From: an uncultured Roseburia sp.
Lineage (GTDB): Bacteria > Bacillota > Clostridia > Lachnospirales > Lachnospiraceae
Length of the DNA stretch: 31,202 bases
Assembly: GCA_934309475.1 (NCBI GenBank)
Contig: CAKRDK010000026.1
Span: 1 to 31,202 of the forward strand
Direction: 5' to 3'
Shown: piece after piece, positions 1 to 6,946 of the stretch
Position numbering within the stretch: the stretch's first letter is position 1
Layout: each line of letters starts with the position of its first letter
The notes under the pieces: generated by a model
What the model saw: only the letters and a program-made list of their open reading frames with translations
Databases searched by the model: none
Told to the model about the DNA's origin: nothing
Made by a program: the position numbers and the translations under genes

Positions 1-70
1 CGAGTGGCTCAGTTGGTGGAGCACGACCTTGCCAAGGTCGGGGCCGCGGGTTCGAGTCCCGTCTCGCGCT
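1..70 (+). tRNA. tRNA-Gly (anticodon GCC), 5' end cut by window edge
   Basis: A cloverleaf can be drawn. The anticodon stem CGACC/GGTCG encloses loop TTGCCAA with anticodon GCC at 31-33. The T arm is GCGGG-TTCGAGT-CCCGT at 46-62. The acceptor 3' strand CTCGCGC at 63-69 pairs with CGAG at 1-4 plus three bases lying outside the window. The discriminator base is T70 and CCA is not encoded. It is the only feature on the plus strand. The AT-rich accessory segment begins directly downstream, and tRNA-Gly genes are common insertion sites, but no duplicated 3' end was found in the window. Confidence 0.93.
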
Positions 71-80
71 CTTCTTTTTT

Positions 81-125
81 CCTGAAGGATTCAACTTTGT
101 TGGGTTTTTCGGGATTTTTGTTTTT
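81..125 (+). terminator. putative terminator of the tRNA-Gly transcript
   Basis: CCTGAA (81-86) can pair with TTCGGG (108-113, one G-U pair), with an inner CAAC/GTTG helix (92-95/99-102) separated by internal loops. An ATTTTTGTTTTT tract follows. It is a broken rather than clean hairpin, so the call is moderate. Confidence 0.4.
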
Positions 126-134
126 ACAGCTTTC

Positions 135-314
135 TTATAAATTTCGTTCCCGGTGTGCTAACGGAAATATATCCAGGCCTAAAATAGCTTTCTTTATTCT
201 ATCAACCTGTCTCTTTGCATTTTCAAAATCCACCTTCTCATTTGCAATATATTCGTAGATATCATCTAATTCATGTATTGCTCTAGGATTGATTTTTATC
301 TTGTATCTATCCAA
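135..314 (-). pseudogene. truncated RelE/ParE-family toxin
   Basis: The 59-residue product begins LDRYKIKINPRAIHELDDIY and has the N-terminal fold pattern of ParE/RelE toxins: an initial beta strand, then a helical hairpin, ending in the family-typical LDIFP. Full toxins of this family are about 90-110 residues. The C-terminal strands that carry the active or target-binding residues are missing, because the frame stops at 135. I chose the TTG start at 314 because it overlaps the stop of the upstream antitoxin tail, the usual coupling in such pairs. No remnant of the missing end is seen downstream. The gene is therefore probably an inactive relic. Confidence 0.6.
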
Positions 315-426
315 AATGCTTTTTCTCCAATTCCGCAAAAACTGTTTCTGCGTCTACTGCTTCTGCCGAGTAAATAATTTTTTCTGTTCCAAAATATAAC
401 GATGCTTCCTCGGTGCCTATCTTGCC
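307..426 (-). pseudogene. C-terminal remnant of a cognate antitoxin
   Basis: An open stretch of 39 codons ends ...VFAELEKKHFG and overlaps the toxin TTG start by eight bases. An acidic, helical tail ending in Lys-Lys/Arg-His-Phe-Gly is common in small Phd/RelB-like antitoxins of gut Firmicutes, and the position directly before a ParE-like toxin fits. The frame has no start: a TAA stands at 427-429, and codons further upstream in the same frame still look coding-like before another stop at 484-486. I infer a decayed antitoxin. The N-terminal DNA-binding part cannot be recognised. Confidence 0.4.
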
Positions 427-595
427 TTAATCAACTACACTATATACTGTAGCATCTTCTGCACCAGAAGCCCCCAGTAATTTTTAGCATAATCCACTGT
501 CATCAAATATCATATATGTTCGATAATAACTCTTTTTTATTTTTGAATATATGTAAAATCCCAAACCGGATACCATCTCTCCTACAGTGTTGGGG

Positions 596-811
596 TTAGA
601 GGTTTTCCAATTCTACCTCCATAGAAAAACCATCTTGAGTTTCTTCTACATTGTAGTTTTCAATTCTTTTCAACACCTCTACCCGTTCATTAAGTTCGGC
701 TTTATACGGAACAAATATTGTGCGTGCAAATTCAATAGAATCTTTTCCCGTAAAATTAATATTCTCTGTTTTGTTTCCCTGTTCATTTCTATCTGTGCTT
801 TTTCTCATCAT
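596..811 (-). CDS. small hypothetical protein, possibly frameshifted
   Basis: The product is 71 residues, Lys/Glu/Asn-rich, with no membrane segment or motif I recognise. The ATG at 811 is chosen because AGGAGG lies seven bases upstream; a GTG at 817 is the alternative but sits too close to that site. The frame ends ...MEVELENL at 596. In the neighbouring frame the sequence continues directly as coding-like SNPNTVGEMVSGLGFYIYSK and onward to a stop at 484. One extra C near 601 could therefore have split a longer protein. Function unknown. It may belong to the same decaying segment as the toxin-antitoxin remnant. Confidence 0.4.
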   Translation of the reverse strand: MMRKSTDRNEQGNKTENINFTGKDSIEFARTIFVPYKAELNERVEVLKRIENYNVEETQDGFSMEVELENL

Positions 812-895
812 TCTCACTCCTCCTGCTCAGCATCAACATTCCTGTTCCTCTCTGCATTCTAGTATATTATGTAACATTATTTTAAGTCTGGCTTT

Positions 896-1501
896 TCATT
901 TATATAATTTGTGAAACGGCAATATCAGAATTACCTTTGACCCAATATTCTCGATAGAAACATACGGTTTATCCCAGTATCGCGAATCATTCGAATTTTC
1001 CCGATTATCTCCCATCACAAAAACACATCCCTCCGGAACTACAAACACACCCATACCATTTGTCTCAACATCTTCTGCAATATATGCTGACTCATCATAT
1101 TTTTCTCCATTGATATAGACATGTCCATTCAGGAAAAAAATCACATCCCCTGCAACTCCTATCACACGTTTTAAATACTTCTTATCTTCCCCATCATGAC
1201 AATGTTCGAAACTAATTATATCTCCACGTCGTGGTTCACTTCTCCTGTATGCTTGCCTATAGCAGATTGCAATATCCTTCGGACAGAATGTCGGCATCAT
1301 AGATTCTGTCGGAGTCTCCACAAAAGCAAACTTCACCCGAACCAATACAGTAATTGTCAGCGTTATGATAATACCACGAACGTAGAAACGAACATCCGAT
1401 ATAGTCGAACTTTTTAGTGCTTCTTTTTCTTCCGTCTTATTTTTATACAATTTTTTCTCCCCTCTTTTCTGGCAGATACATTCTACTATTTTCACCCACA
1501 T
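896..1501 (-). CDS. lepB: type I signal peptidase (S26)
   Basis: This is a membrane-bound Ser/Lys peptidase that removes signal peptides from exported proteins. Visible in the 201 residues are a basic cytoplasmic N-terminus, one membrane segment (about 43-61), the catalytic serine Ser67 in PTESMMPTF, the catalytic lysine Lys111 in YLKRVIGVAGD, and the conserved GDNRENSNDSRYW box near 154-166. The protein is short, like Gram-positive SipS-type enzymes. Two starts compete: ATG 1501 with AGGA six bases upstream, and TTG 1450 with GGGGAG six bases upstream, which would give 184 residues. It sits alone in an AT-rich accessory segment with no obvious dedicated substrate gene beside it, so it may be an extra paralogue rather than the housekeeping enzyme. 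Confidence 0.9.
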   Translation of the reverse strand: MWVKIVECICQKRGEKKLYKNKTEEKEALKSSTISDVRFYVRGIIITLTITVLVRVKFAFVETPTESMMPTFCPKDIAICYRQAYRRSEPRRGDIISFEHCHDGEDKKYLKRVIGVAGDVIFFLNGHVYINGEKYDESAYIAEDVETNGMGVFVVPEGCVFVMGDNRENSNDSRYWDKPYVSIENIGSKVILILPFHKLYK

Positions 1502-1533
1502 ATGTCATCCTATATTTTCGCGCCTATCACAAC

Positions 1534-2340
1534 TTACCTAAGATACCTGTCAATTACATCATCAATTGTAGTTGTATTAATAGGATATTCTGCAGATTCA
1601 TAGCTAAATATAACCTCTTTTCCATTTGTATATCCCGCTTTGGCATAACATTCCATCTTCTTTAGGGCACTTTTGCAATATTCCGCCTGACTCATCATTC
1701 CGAAATGTTCCCACCGGATTTCTTTCCTTTTTCGTACATTCAGGCATGTAAAGTCAGGATATATCTTTCCGAATCCTTTTAGCACAAGCGGATATTCATA
1801 CTTATAGGGAATGCCCTTTAAAAAGAGTTTGTCTGCTATTATTTTTTCTGATTTGGAACGAACACGCTCTCCCTTCTCTGTATAAATCTCCGGCACAGAT
1901 GCTGCAAAGCCTTTGCCCTCATATGTTACAGATAACCAGTTCCTAATATATTGCTCATCTGTCTCTATCCAGGGACGAATCAATTCCTTTCGATATGCCG
2001 TACTTTCTTCAAACAACTCTTCTATCTGCCGTGGACGATACTGCTCTTTAAACTCTGTAATCGCAGCAAGTTCTTTTTCAATTTCATGTAATACTTTCGT
2101 ATCATAATCCCGCTGCGCTATTTGGGCTGCAATCTTTTCCTCTGATTTTTTCACATATTTTCCTTTTGGATACTGCTCTTTCATATCCGGCGTTTTCACA
2201 TAATACTGAATACTTTTACTTCCCTTCACTGCCCGCAATGTACCAGACGGCGCATCCGTAAGGCTTTGCAATACCTTCTCCCTTAATTGTGCAAGTTCTT
2301 CCTGCCGCTTTCCCAATTCCTTTAGGATAATATCTTCCAT
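1534..2340 (-). CDS. PD-(D/E)XK-like nuclease-fold protein
   Basis: The product is 268 residues. ATG 2340 is preceded by AAGGAGGGG, which settles the start over an in-frame ATG at 2385. The N-terminal half (1-110) is charged and helical, probably coiled coil. The C-terminal half carries a pattern seen in PD-(D/E)XK folds: SKSEKIIADKL (162-172, Glu165), YPDF (194-197, Asp196) after a hydrophobic strand, then IRWEHFGMM with Glu211. The lysine normally next to the second acid is replaced by His-Phe-Gly, a variant I associate with helicase- and restriction-linked members of the superfamily. Activity and partner are unknown. The leader of this gene contains two simple tandem repeats and, further upstream, the palindrome array. 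Confidence 0.6.
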   Translation of the reverse strand: MEDIILKELGKRQEELAQLREKVLQSLTDAPSGTLRAVKGSKSIQYYVKTPDMKEQYPKGKYVKKSEEKIAAQIAQRDYDTKVLHEIEKELAAITEFKEQYRPRQIEELFEESTAYRKELIRPWIETDEQYIRNWLSVTYEGKGFAASVPEIYTEKGERVRSKSEKIIADKLFLKGIPYKYEYPLVLKGFGKIYPDFTCLNVRKRKEIRWEHFGMMSQAEYCKSALKKMECYAKAGYTNGKEVIFSYESAEYPINTTTIDDVIDRYLR

Positions 2341-2400
2341 GACTGCCCCTCCTTGATTTTTTAACTTAACTAATTTGTTATACATCAGTAGTTGTAGCTA

Positions 2401-2430
2401 TATTTATATTTATATTTATATTTATATTTG
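2401..2430. repeat. hexamer simple repeat TATTTA x5
   Basis: Five head-to-tail six-base units, the last TATTTG, lie 61-90 bases upstream of the start of the PD-(D/E)XK-like gene, inside its presumed 5' leader. Such tracts change length by slippage. Confidence 0.85.
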
Positions 2431-2445
2431 TAGTTTCGCATATAA

Positions 2446-2478
2446 TTGTATTATAGTTGTATTATAGTTGTATTATGA
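2446..2478. repeat. 11-bp tandem repeat x3 carrying repeated TATAAT-like boxes
   Basis: Three copies of TTGTATTATAG (the third ends TGA) run without gaps. Read on the minus strand, the units give CTATAATACAA, so two perfect TATAAT hexamers and one CATAAT variant occur 11 bases apart. That is one helical turn, pointing at the PD-(D/E)XK-like gene. Promoter use is inference. Confidence 0.8.
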
Positions 2479-2595
2479 TTGGAAATGTTTGCTTGATTGT
2501 AACTTCTTTTTTTGAAAAATAGAATACGTTTTGATAAAATGTGGCTCGTAAAAATGACTTTCACGAATAGAATATGTTGAAATCGTGCTCCCTTT

Positions 2596-2950
2596 CATAC
2601 CTGAACACGAATTAGAATAGATAGGTATGTTCTGTTTTTCGCCTTTTTCATACCTGAGCGCGAATTAGAATAGATAGGTATGTTCTGTTTTTCAACTTTT
2701 TCATACCTATCGATAAAATATGAATGGAAAGGTATGTTCACAACACGACTTTTTTCATACCTCAGCCAGATTATGAGCATACAGGTATGCTCATAATACG
2801 ATTTCTTTCATACCTATACTGTGATTAGAACATAATAGGTATGCTTACATCAATACTTCTTCCATACCCATATTGTGATTAAAACATAATAGGTATGCTT
2901 ACGTCAATGCTTTTTTCATACCTTCCCAAGATTCATGTATATCGGGTATG
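2596..2950. repeat. array of seven 53-54 bp tandem units, each with inverted CATACCT/AGGTATG arms
   Basis: Units begin at 2596, 2649, 2702, 2756, 2809, 2863 and 2917, so the period is 53 or 54 bp throughout. Each has a left arm CATACCT (CATACCC in unit 6), 20-21 variable bases usually containing GATTA or AATTA, then a right arm AGGTATG (GGGTATG in unit 7). The arm-to-arm length is 34-35 bp. About 19 bases follow, ending in a T run. Units 1 and 2 are almost identical, as are 5 and 6, which points to recent local duplication; the others are diverged. A degenerate CATACTG at 2969 keeps the spacing. The array lies between the HNH gene and the PD-(D/E)XK-like gene. No cas gene or transposase is near. 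Confidence 0.9.
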
Positions 2951-3050
2951 TACAAGGTTTCACAACGCCATACTGTATCAGGCTTTCTTTCAATATGCCA
3001 CCTTGTACACGTCCCAAGTCCTGATATCCTCGCCAGAATTTTTCAGTCAT
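2916..3050 (-). CDS. possible small protein ending inside the array
   Basis: A 44-codon frame starts with ATG 3050, has GAGG six bases upstream, and begins MTEKFWRGYQDLGRVQGG. Its stop TGA is made by the first base pairs of array unit 7. It lies 22 bases after the HNH gene stop. There is no motif or family I recognise, and short frames of this composition are often spurious, so this is a weak call. Confidence 0.2.
   Translation of the reverse strand: MTEKFWRGYQDLGRVQGGILKESLIQYGVVKPCTYPIYMNLGKV
2949..3009. repeat. 9-bp perfect inverted repeat flanking 43 bp
   Basis: TGTACAAGG (2949-2957) and CCTTGTACA (3001-3009) form a perfect inverted pair at the edge of the palindrome array. They overlap the right arm of unit 7 by two bases. 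The role is unknown; it could be a further, differently armed member of the array. Confidence 0.6.
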
Positions 3051-3072
3051 AGCTGTCCTCAGCCCTTTCTCA

Positions 3073-4182
3073 TTATCTTACCCACTCCGTAAAACCACTC
3101 AGCTTTGCAGAATCATAAACCGGCTTGACTATATTAAGTAAACGTTCACGAAACGTTGGCTGGTCTAAATCTGCTTCATATAAACTACTTCTTACATCCA
3201 GATTATTAACATGATAATCTAAACAGATTTTATATTTCTCTTTTACATTTTCATACTTATAGGAAGCTTCGTATGCCCGATATTCCAGTGATGACAATTT
3301 GCCAAAATAATCCTTAAAATTCGGCAACTGATTTCCTTTTTGGCTGTTTATACTCTTTGTTGTCGGACTCAGATTCCACAGCTCGTCATGTGCCACATAC
3401 TGCCACGGGACAAAATGGTCGATGCTCATCTTCTCATCCTTCATAACCGTTTTCTTATATATTTCCGTGATGTCCGGCTCCATTTCAATTATCGCCTTCC
3501 AGTAATCTCTTACTCTTCTCAAATCACGCTTCTCAGGCTTTATGATTTTCTCCACAATTCCCGGGACATTTGGATTCCTGTCCTGTAAATAACCTATAAG
3601 ATTATATTTTAACCAGTCTTGCAATATTTGTCTGTTGTGAATCAGATAACTGACCCATTCTTCATTCATCTCTAATTGTGAGTTTGTCCCTTTAACCGAC
3701 ACAAAATAATAAAGCAAATGCTTCTGCGTGTTTATTTCATCAACTTTTGAACGTCCCAGATCCTTAATTGAGGTATAAAACGGACTCTGTAAACAATAAG
3801 GCACATTCACAATCAAATTCCTCTTATGCCTTTTAATTATGGGGTCATCACATGTTTTCAGATACCGAGTCACGGTTCCTTTTTGGGCTTTAGACGATAT
3901 CTTTGTGGTAGAAAAAATATATTTCACCACCTCTTCCAGATTGTCTGTCTTATTACACGGTCCTAAATGCAGTTTATATTCCGTAACCATATACCATGCA
4001 TCTTCTATCATCTGATTCACGATTTCATCATAAGAAAATCTCACTTTATCTTCCGAAATCATTTCCAATATAGCCTGAAACCAAAAAAACTTATAGCAAT
4101 TCGTAACACGCTTACGCTCAAATACTTTGCTCAATAAACCAATATTCAAACTATCATCATATGGCAATCTTACCTCACTCAT
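3073..4182 (-). CDS. HNH endonuclease domain protein
   Basis: The product is 369 residues. ATG 4182 has AGGAGG seven bases upstream, which rules out the longer start at 4215. A beta-beta-alpha-metal HNH core is visible: SIDHFVPW with Asp255-His256, LWNLSPT with Asn270, and KSINSQKGNQ with Asn279, Lys282 and Asn284. A large N-terminal region (1-240) begins VRLPYDDSLNIG and contains NCYKFFWFQAI, which is typical of an uncharacterised family of HNH proteins in gut bacteria. It has no signal peptide or membrane segment. The family is plausibly linked to restriction or mobile DNA, but no methylase or transposase is adjacent. Downstream on the same strand come the palindrome array and the PD-(D/E)XK-like gene. 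Confidence 0.8.
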   Translation of the reverse strand: MSEVRLPYDDSLNIGLLSKVFERKRVTNCYKFFWFQAILEMISEDKVRFSYDEIVNQMIEDAWYMVTEYKLHLGPCNKTDNLEEVVKYIFSTTKISSKAQKGTVTRYLKTCDDPIIKRHKRNLIVNVPYCLQSPFYTSIKDLGRSKVDEINTQKHLLYYFVSVKGTNSQLEMNEEWVSYLIHNRQILQDWLKYNLIGYLQDRNPNVPGIVEKIIKPEKRDLRRVRDYWKAIIEMEPDITEIYKKTVMKDEKMSIDHFVPWQYVAHDELWNLSPTTKSINSQKGNQLPNFKDYFGKLSSLEYRAYEASYKYENVKEKYKICLDYHVNNLDVRSSLYEADLDQPTFRERLLNIVKPVYDSAKLSGFTEWVR

Positions 4183-4387
4183 TGACCTGCCTCCTGTCGC
4201 AACACCTGCCTTCATTTACTATTCTCAGTATATTCCTAACTACAAATAGTTTCAATCATTTTTTACTTTTCCATCTACATCCATAATCTCACAGATTGCT
4301 CCGCCATCAAGTACGAACAGTATCTTTGCATGCGCTGTATTGTCTCTTTGTCAAATTCATTATCCGGCTCTTTTTCAAGCTTTACAT

Positions 4388-4428
4388 AAAAAAACACCCA
4401 TAACCCCACCAAAAGGATTATGGATGTT
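4388..4428 (-). terminator. intrinsic terminator of pgi
   Basis: On the minus strand AACATCCATAATCC (4428-4415) pairs with GGGTTATGGGTGTT (4406-4393), giving 14 pairs with two G-U. It runs straight into a seven-base T tract, 26 bases after the pgi stop. Confidence 0.88.
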
Positions 4429-4453
4429 TCACATACTATTTTTTTAGAAAAAA

Positions 4454-6034
4454 CTAAATATTTAACAAATCGCTGAATACTTTCAATGCTCCGTCAGTTT
4501 CATGTGCAAGAACACGTTTTGCGAGAACTTTTCCAAGCTGAACACCTTCCTGGTCGAAACTGTTTACATTCCACAAGAAGCCCTGGAACATGATTTTGTT
4601 CTCAAAGTGAGCTAACAATGCTCCAAGAGTCTTAGGATTTACCTCATCACCGATGATGATGCTGGATGGACGGCCACCTTCGAAGTTCTTATTGCGGTTG
4701 TCGTCTGCCTTACCACATGCAAATGCAACAATCTGAGCTGCTACGTTTGCGCAGAGTTTCTGCTGGCTTGTGCTGTCCTGGATGACAACATCTGTGCCAA
4801 TCTGGCTATTCTTAAATCCAATAAACTGAAGCGGTACAATATCTGTTCCCTGATGCAGTAACTGGTAGAAAGAATGCTGTCCGTTTGTTCCAGGTTCACC
4901 GAAGATAACCGGACCTGTTGGGTAGTTCACCGGCTCACCGAAACGATTTACAGATTTACCGTTAGATTCCATATCCAACTGCTGTAAATGTGCAGGGAAA
5001 CGGCTTAATGCCTGTGAATATGGCAATACTGCTGTGCTTGGGTAGCCAAGTACGTTACGCTCGTAAACGCCGATTAAGGCATCTAACATCTCAGGGTTTT
5101 TCGTTACATCTTTGTTCAGGGAAAGTTTATCCTCTGCTGCTGCTCCGTCTAAGAACTGTGCAAACACTTCCGGTCCGAATGCTAATGACAACACAGCACC
5201 ACCTACTGCGGATGTAGAAGAGAAACGTCCTCCGATGTAATCATCCATGAAGAATGCTGCCAAGTAATCATCGCTCTTAGCAAGAGGAGATGTCTCACTT
5301 GTAACTGCAATCATATGTTTCGAAGCATCTAAACCTGCTTTCTTTAAAGCATCTTTTACGAAAGATTCGTTTGTCAGAGTCTCTAAGGTTGTACCTGATT
5401 TTGAAACAAGTACAAAGATAGAATGAGCAACATCGATAGAATTCAAAACTGCTGCTGCATCATCCGGGTCTACATTGCTGATGAATTTTGCTTCCATCTT
5501 GAATGTGTTGTTCTTCTTTGCCCAATTTTCAAGTGCTAAGTACATCGCACGAGGGCCAAGGTCACTTCCACCGATACCAATCTGTACTACAGTTGTAAAT
5601 TTCTCGCCTGCTGCATTTGTAATTTCACCGGCATGTACCTTATTTGCAAAATCTGCAATTCTGTTCTGCTGCTCTACATAGAAACTGCGTTTGTCAACGC
5701 CGTCAGCTTCCACTGCACTGCCTAACTGGCCACGTGTCATATGATGAAGAACAAGACGTTTCTCGCCTGTGTTTACAACTTCACCATTGTAGAGTGCTTC
5801 AAATTTCTCAGCAAGCTGTGCCTCTTCCGCTAATTTCTTTAATGCTGCAAGAACTGTGTCATCAACCTGCTTTGCAGCATAGTTATATGCAAGCCCTTCT
5901 GCCATCGGAATGCTGTAATTTTTCACACGGTCTGCACCATGTTCTCCAGCCATTTCCTGCGCAAGATTTACTTTTTCAACCTTTGAAAGTTCCTCAAAAG
6001 AGGTAAGGGTATCTAAATTTTTCCAGTTTACCAT
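4454..6034 (-). CDS. pgi: glucose-6-phosphate isomerase
   Basis: This enzyme interconverts glucose-6-phosphate and fructose-6-phosphate in glycolysis. The 526-residue product carries the family signatures: QIGIGGSDLGPRAMYLAL near 150-168, VSKSGTTLETLTNE in the sugar-phosphate loop, and GGRFSSTSAVG further on. The C-terminal GQHSFYQLLHQGT contains the conserved His and is followed by the conserved Lys region. Length is normal. ATG 6034 follows AGGAGG by about seven bases. The gene stands alone, with a good promoter overlapping the end of larE and a strong terminator after it. Confidence 0.97.
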   Translation of the reverse strand: MVNWKNLDTLTSFEELSKVEKVNLAQEMAGEHGADRVKNYSIPMAEGLAYNYAAKQVDDTVLAALKKLAEEAQLAEKFEALYNGEVVNTGEKRLVLHHMTRGQLGSAVEADGVDKRSFYVEQQNRIADFANKVHAGEITNAAGEKFTTVVQIGIGGSDLGPRAMYLALENWAKKNNTFKMEAKFISNVDPDDAAAVLNSIDVAHSIFVLVSKSGTTLETLTNESFVKDALKKAGLDASKHMIAVTSETSPLAKSDDYLAAFFMDDYIGGRFSSTSAVGGAVLSLAFGPEVFAQFLDGAAAEDKLSLNKDVTKNPEMLDALIGVYERNVLGYPSTAVLPYSQALSRFPAHLQQLDMESNGKSVNRFGEPVNYPTGPVIFGEPGTNGQHSFYQLLHQGTDIVPLQFIGFKNSQIGTDVVIQDSTSQQKLCANVAAQIVAFACGKADDNRNKNFEGGRPSSIIIGDEVNPKTLGALLAHFENKIMFQGFLWNVNSFDQEGVQLGKVLAKRVLAHETDGALKVFSDLLNI

Positions 6035-6088
6035 AATAGACTCCTCCTATCTATTGTTTCTTTCTTCTATATGATATCAACCTTAGTG

Positions 6089-6117
6089 ATTATACTATTA
6101 ATCTTGTTTTTGTTCAA
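6089..6117 (-). promoter_or_regulatory. promoter of pgi
   Basis: The minus strand has TTGAAC (6117-6112), a 17-base spacer and a perfect TATAAT (6094-6089), 55 bases before the pgi ATG. The -35 box overlaps the larE stop codon. Confidence 0.75.
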
Positions 6118-6944
6118 GATTCTCTTTCTAATGTTTCATTCATGCTTCCGGTACGATATCCCTGAAGATCCAACGAAATATAGGTGAATCCATATTTTTT
6201 AAACTCGCTTACGATTCTTTCACGGTTCTCTTCTTTTATGATTTTCTCGATATCCTGCGGTGTGACTTCGATTCTTGCCATCTTATCATGGATTCTCACT
6301 CTCACCTGATGAAATCCCATATCCAGTAAAAGCTGCTCCGCCTTATCGACCATGCCAAGCTTTTCTTCCGTGATTGTCTCTCCGTAGACAAATCTAGAGG
6401 ACAGACAGGCAAAAGACTGCTTCTCCCATGTTGGCAGATTCAGATATTTTGAGATTGCACGGATATCCGCCTTACTTAAATTACACGCGCGGAGCGGGCT
6501 TTTCACGCCAAGCTCTGCCACAGCGACAAGTCCCGGTCTGTAGTCTCCGTTGTCGTCTAAGTTCGAGCCCTCCACAAGCGCATTGATTCCCTGCTCTTTT
6601 GCAATCTTCTGAATCTTTTCGAACAGTTCCTTTTTACAGAGATAGCATCTGTTTTTTGGATTCTGTGCAAATCCCTCTATCTCTAATTCTTCCGACTCAC
6701 AGATAAAATGGCGGATGCCCTCTTTTTCACAAAATGCAACCGCTTCTTTTAATTCACGCTGCGGAAAGGAGCAGGATTTTGCCGTAACCGCAATCACGTT
6801 ATCGCCTAGTGCCTCTTTTGCTACCTTCAATAAAAAAGTGGAATCCACACCGCTTGAAAATGCAACGGCAACAGAACCTAATTCTTTCAAATATGCTTTT
6901 AAAGCCTCTAATTTCTCATACTGCTCTTTTGTAATCTGCTCCAT
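6114..6944 (-). CDS. larE: LarE-family ATP-dependent sulfur transferase
   Basis: LarE belongs to the PP-loop ATP pyrophosphatase family. In the known pathway it supplies sulfur for the nickel-pincer cofactor of lactate racemase. The 276 residues show the PP-loop FSSGVDST (29-36), RCYLC (Cys100, Cys103), EGSNLDD, and FACLSSRF with Cys180 at the position of the sacrificial cysteine of Lactobacillus LarE. It is the last gene of the amino-acid ABC operon: its ATG is two bases after the ATPase stop and its AAAGGAG ribosome site lies inside the ATPase gene. No larA, larB or larC is in the window, so the acceptor of its sulfur here is unknown. The cysteine-type leader of the operon fits a sulfur role. 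Confidence 0.88.
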   Translation of the reverse strand: MEQITKEQYEKLEALKAYLKELGSVAVAFSSGVDSTFLLKVAKEALGDNVIAVTAKSCSFPQRELKEAVAFCEKEGIRHFICESEELEIEGFAQNPKNRCYLCKKELFEKIQKIAKEQGINALVEGSNLDDNGDYRPGLVAVAELGVKSPLRACNLSKADIRAISKYLNLPTWEKQSFACLSSRFVYGETITEEKLGMVDKAEQLLLDMGFHQVRVRIHDKMARIEVTPQDIEKIIKEENRERIVSEFKKYGFTYISLDLQGYRTGSMNETLERES

Positions 6945-6946
6945 GT

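Noticed and set aside
46..70. tRNA 3' end as an attachment site
   Set aside because: No second copy of the tRNA 3' sequence and no integrase gene is visible in the window.
2595..2780. Minus-strand frame running through the array
   Set aside because: It is a by-product of the 53-bp periodicity (repeated KNRTYLSIL-type strings), without a ribosome site of its own.
2596..2950. CRISPR array
   Set aside because: Interiors of neighbouring units are related and degenerate rather than unique spacers, the conserved part is short inverted arms, and no cas gene is near.
4252..4387. Coding-like remnants between pgi and the HNH gene (e.g. minus-strand ...AKILFVLDGGAICEIMDVDG)
   Set aside because: Two short frames read plausibly but neither has a start or full length. 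Perhaps a decayed gene end; too weak to list.
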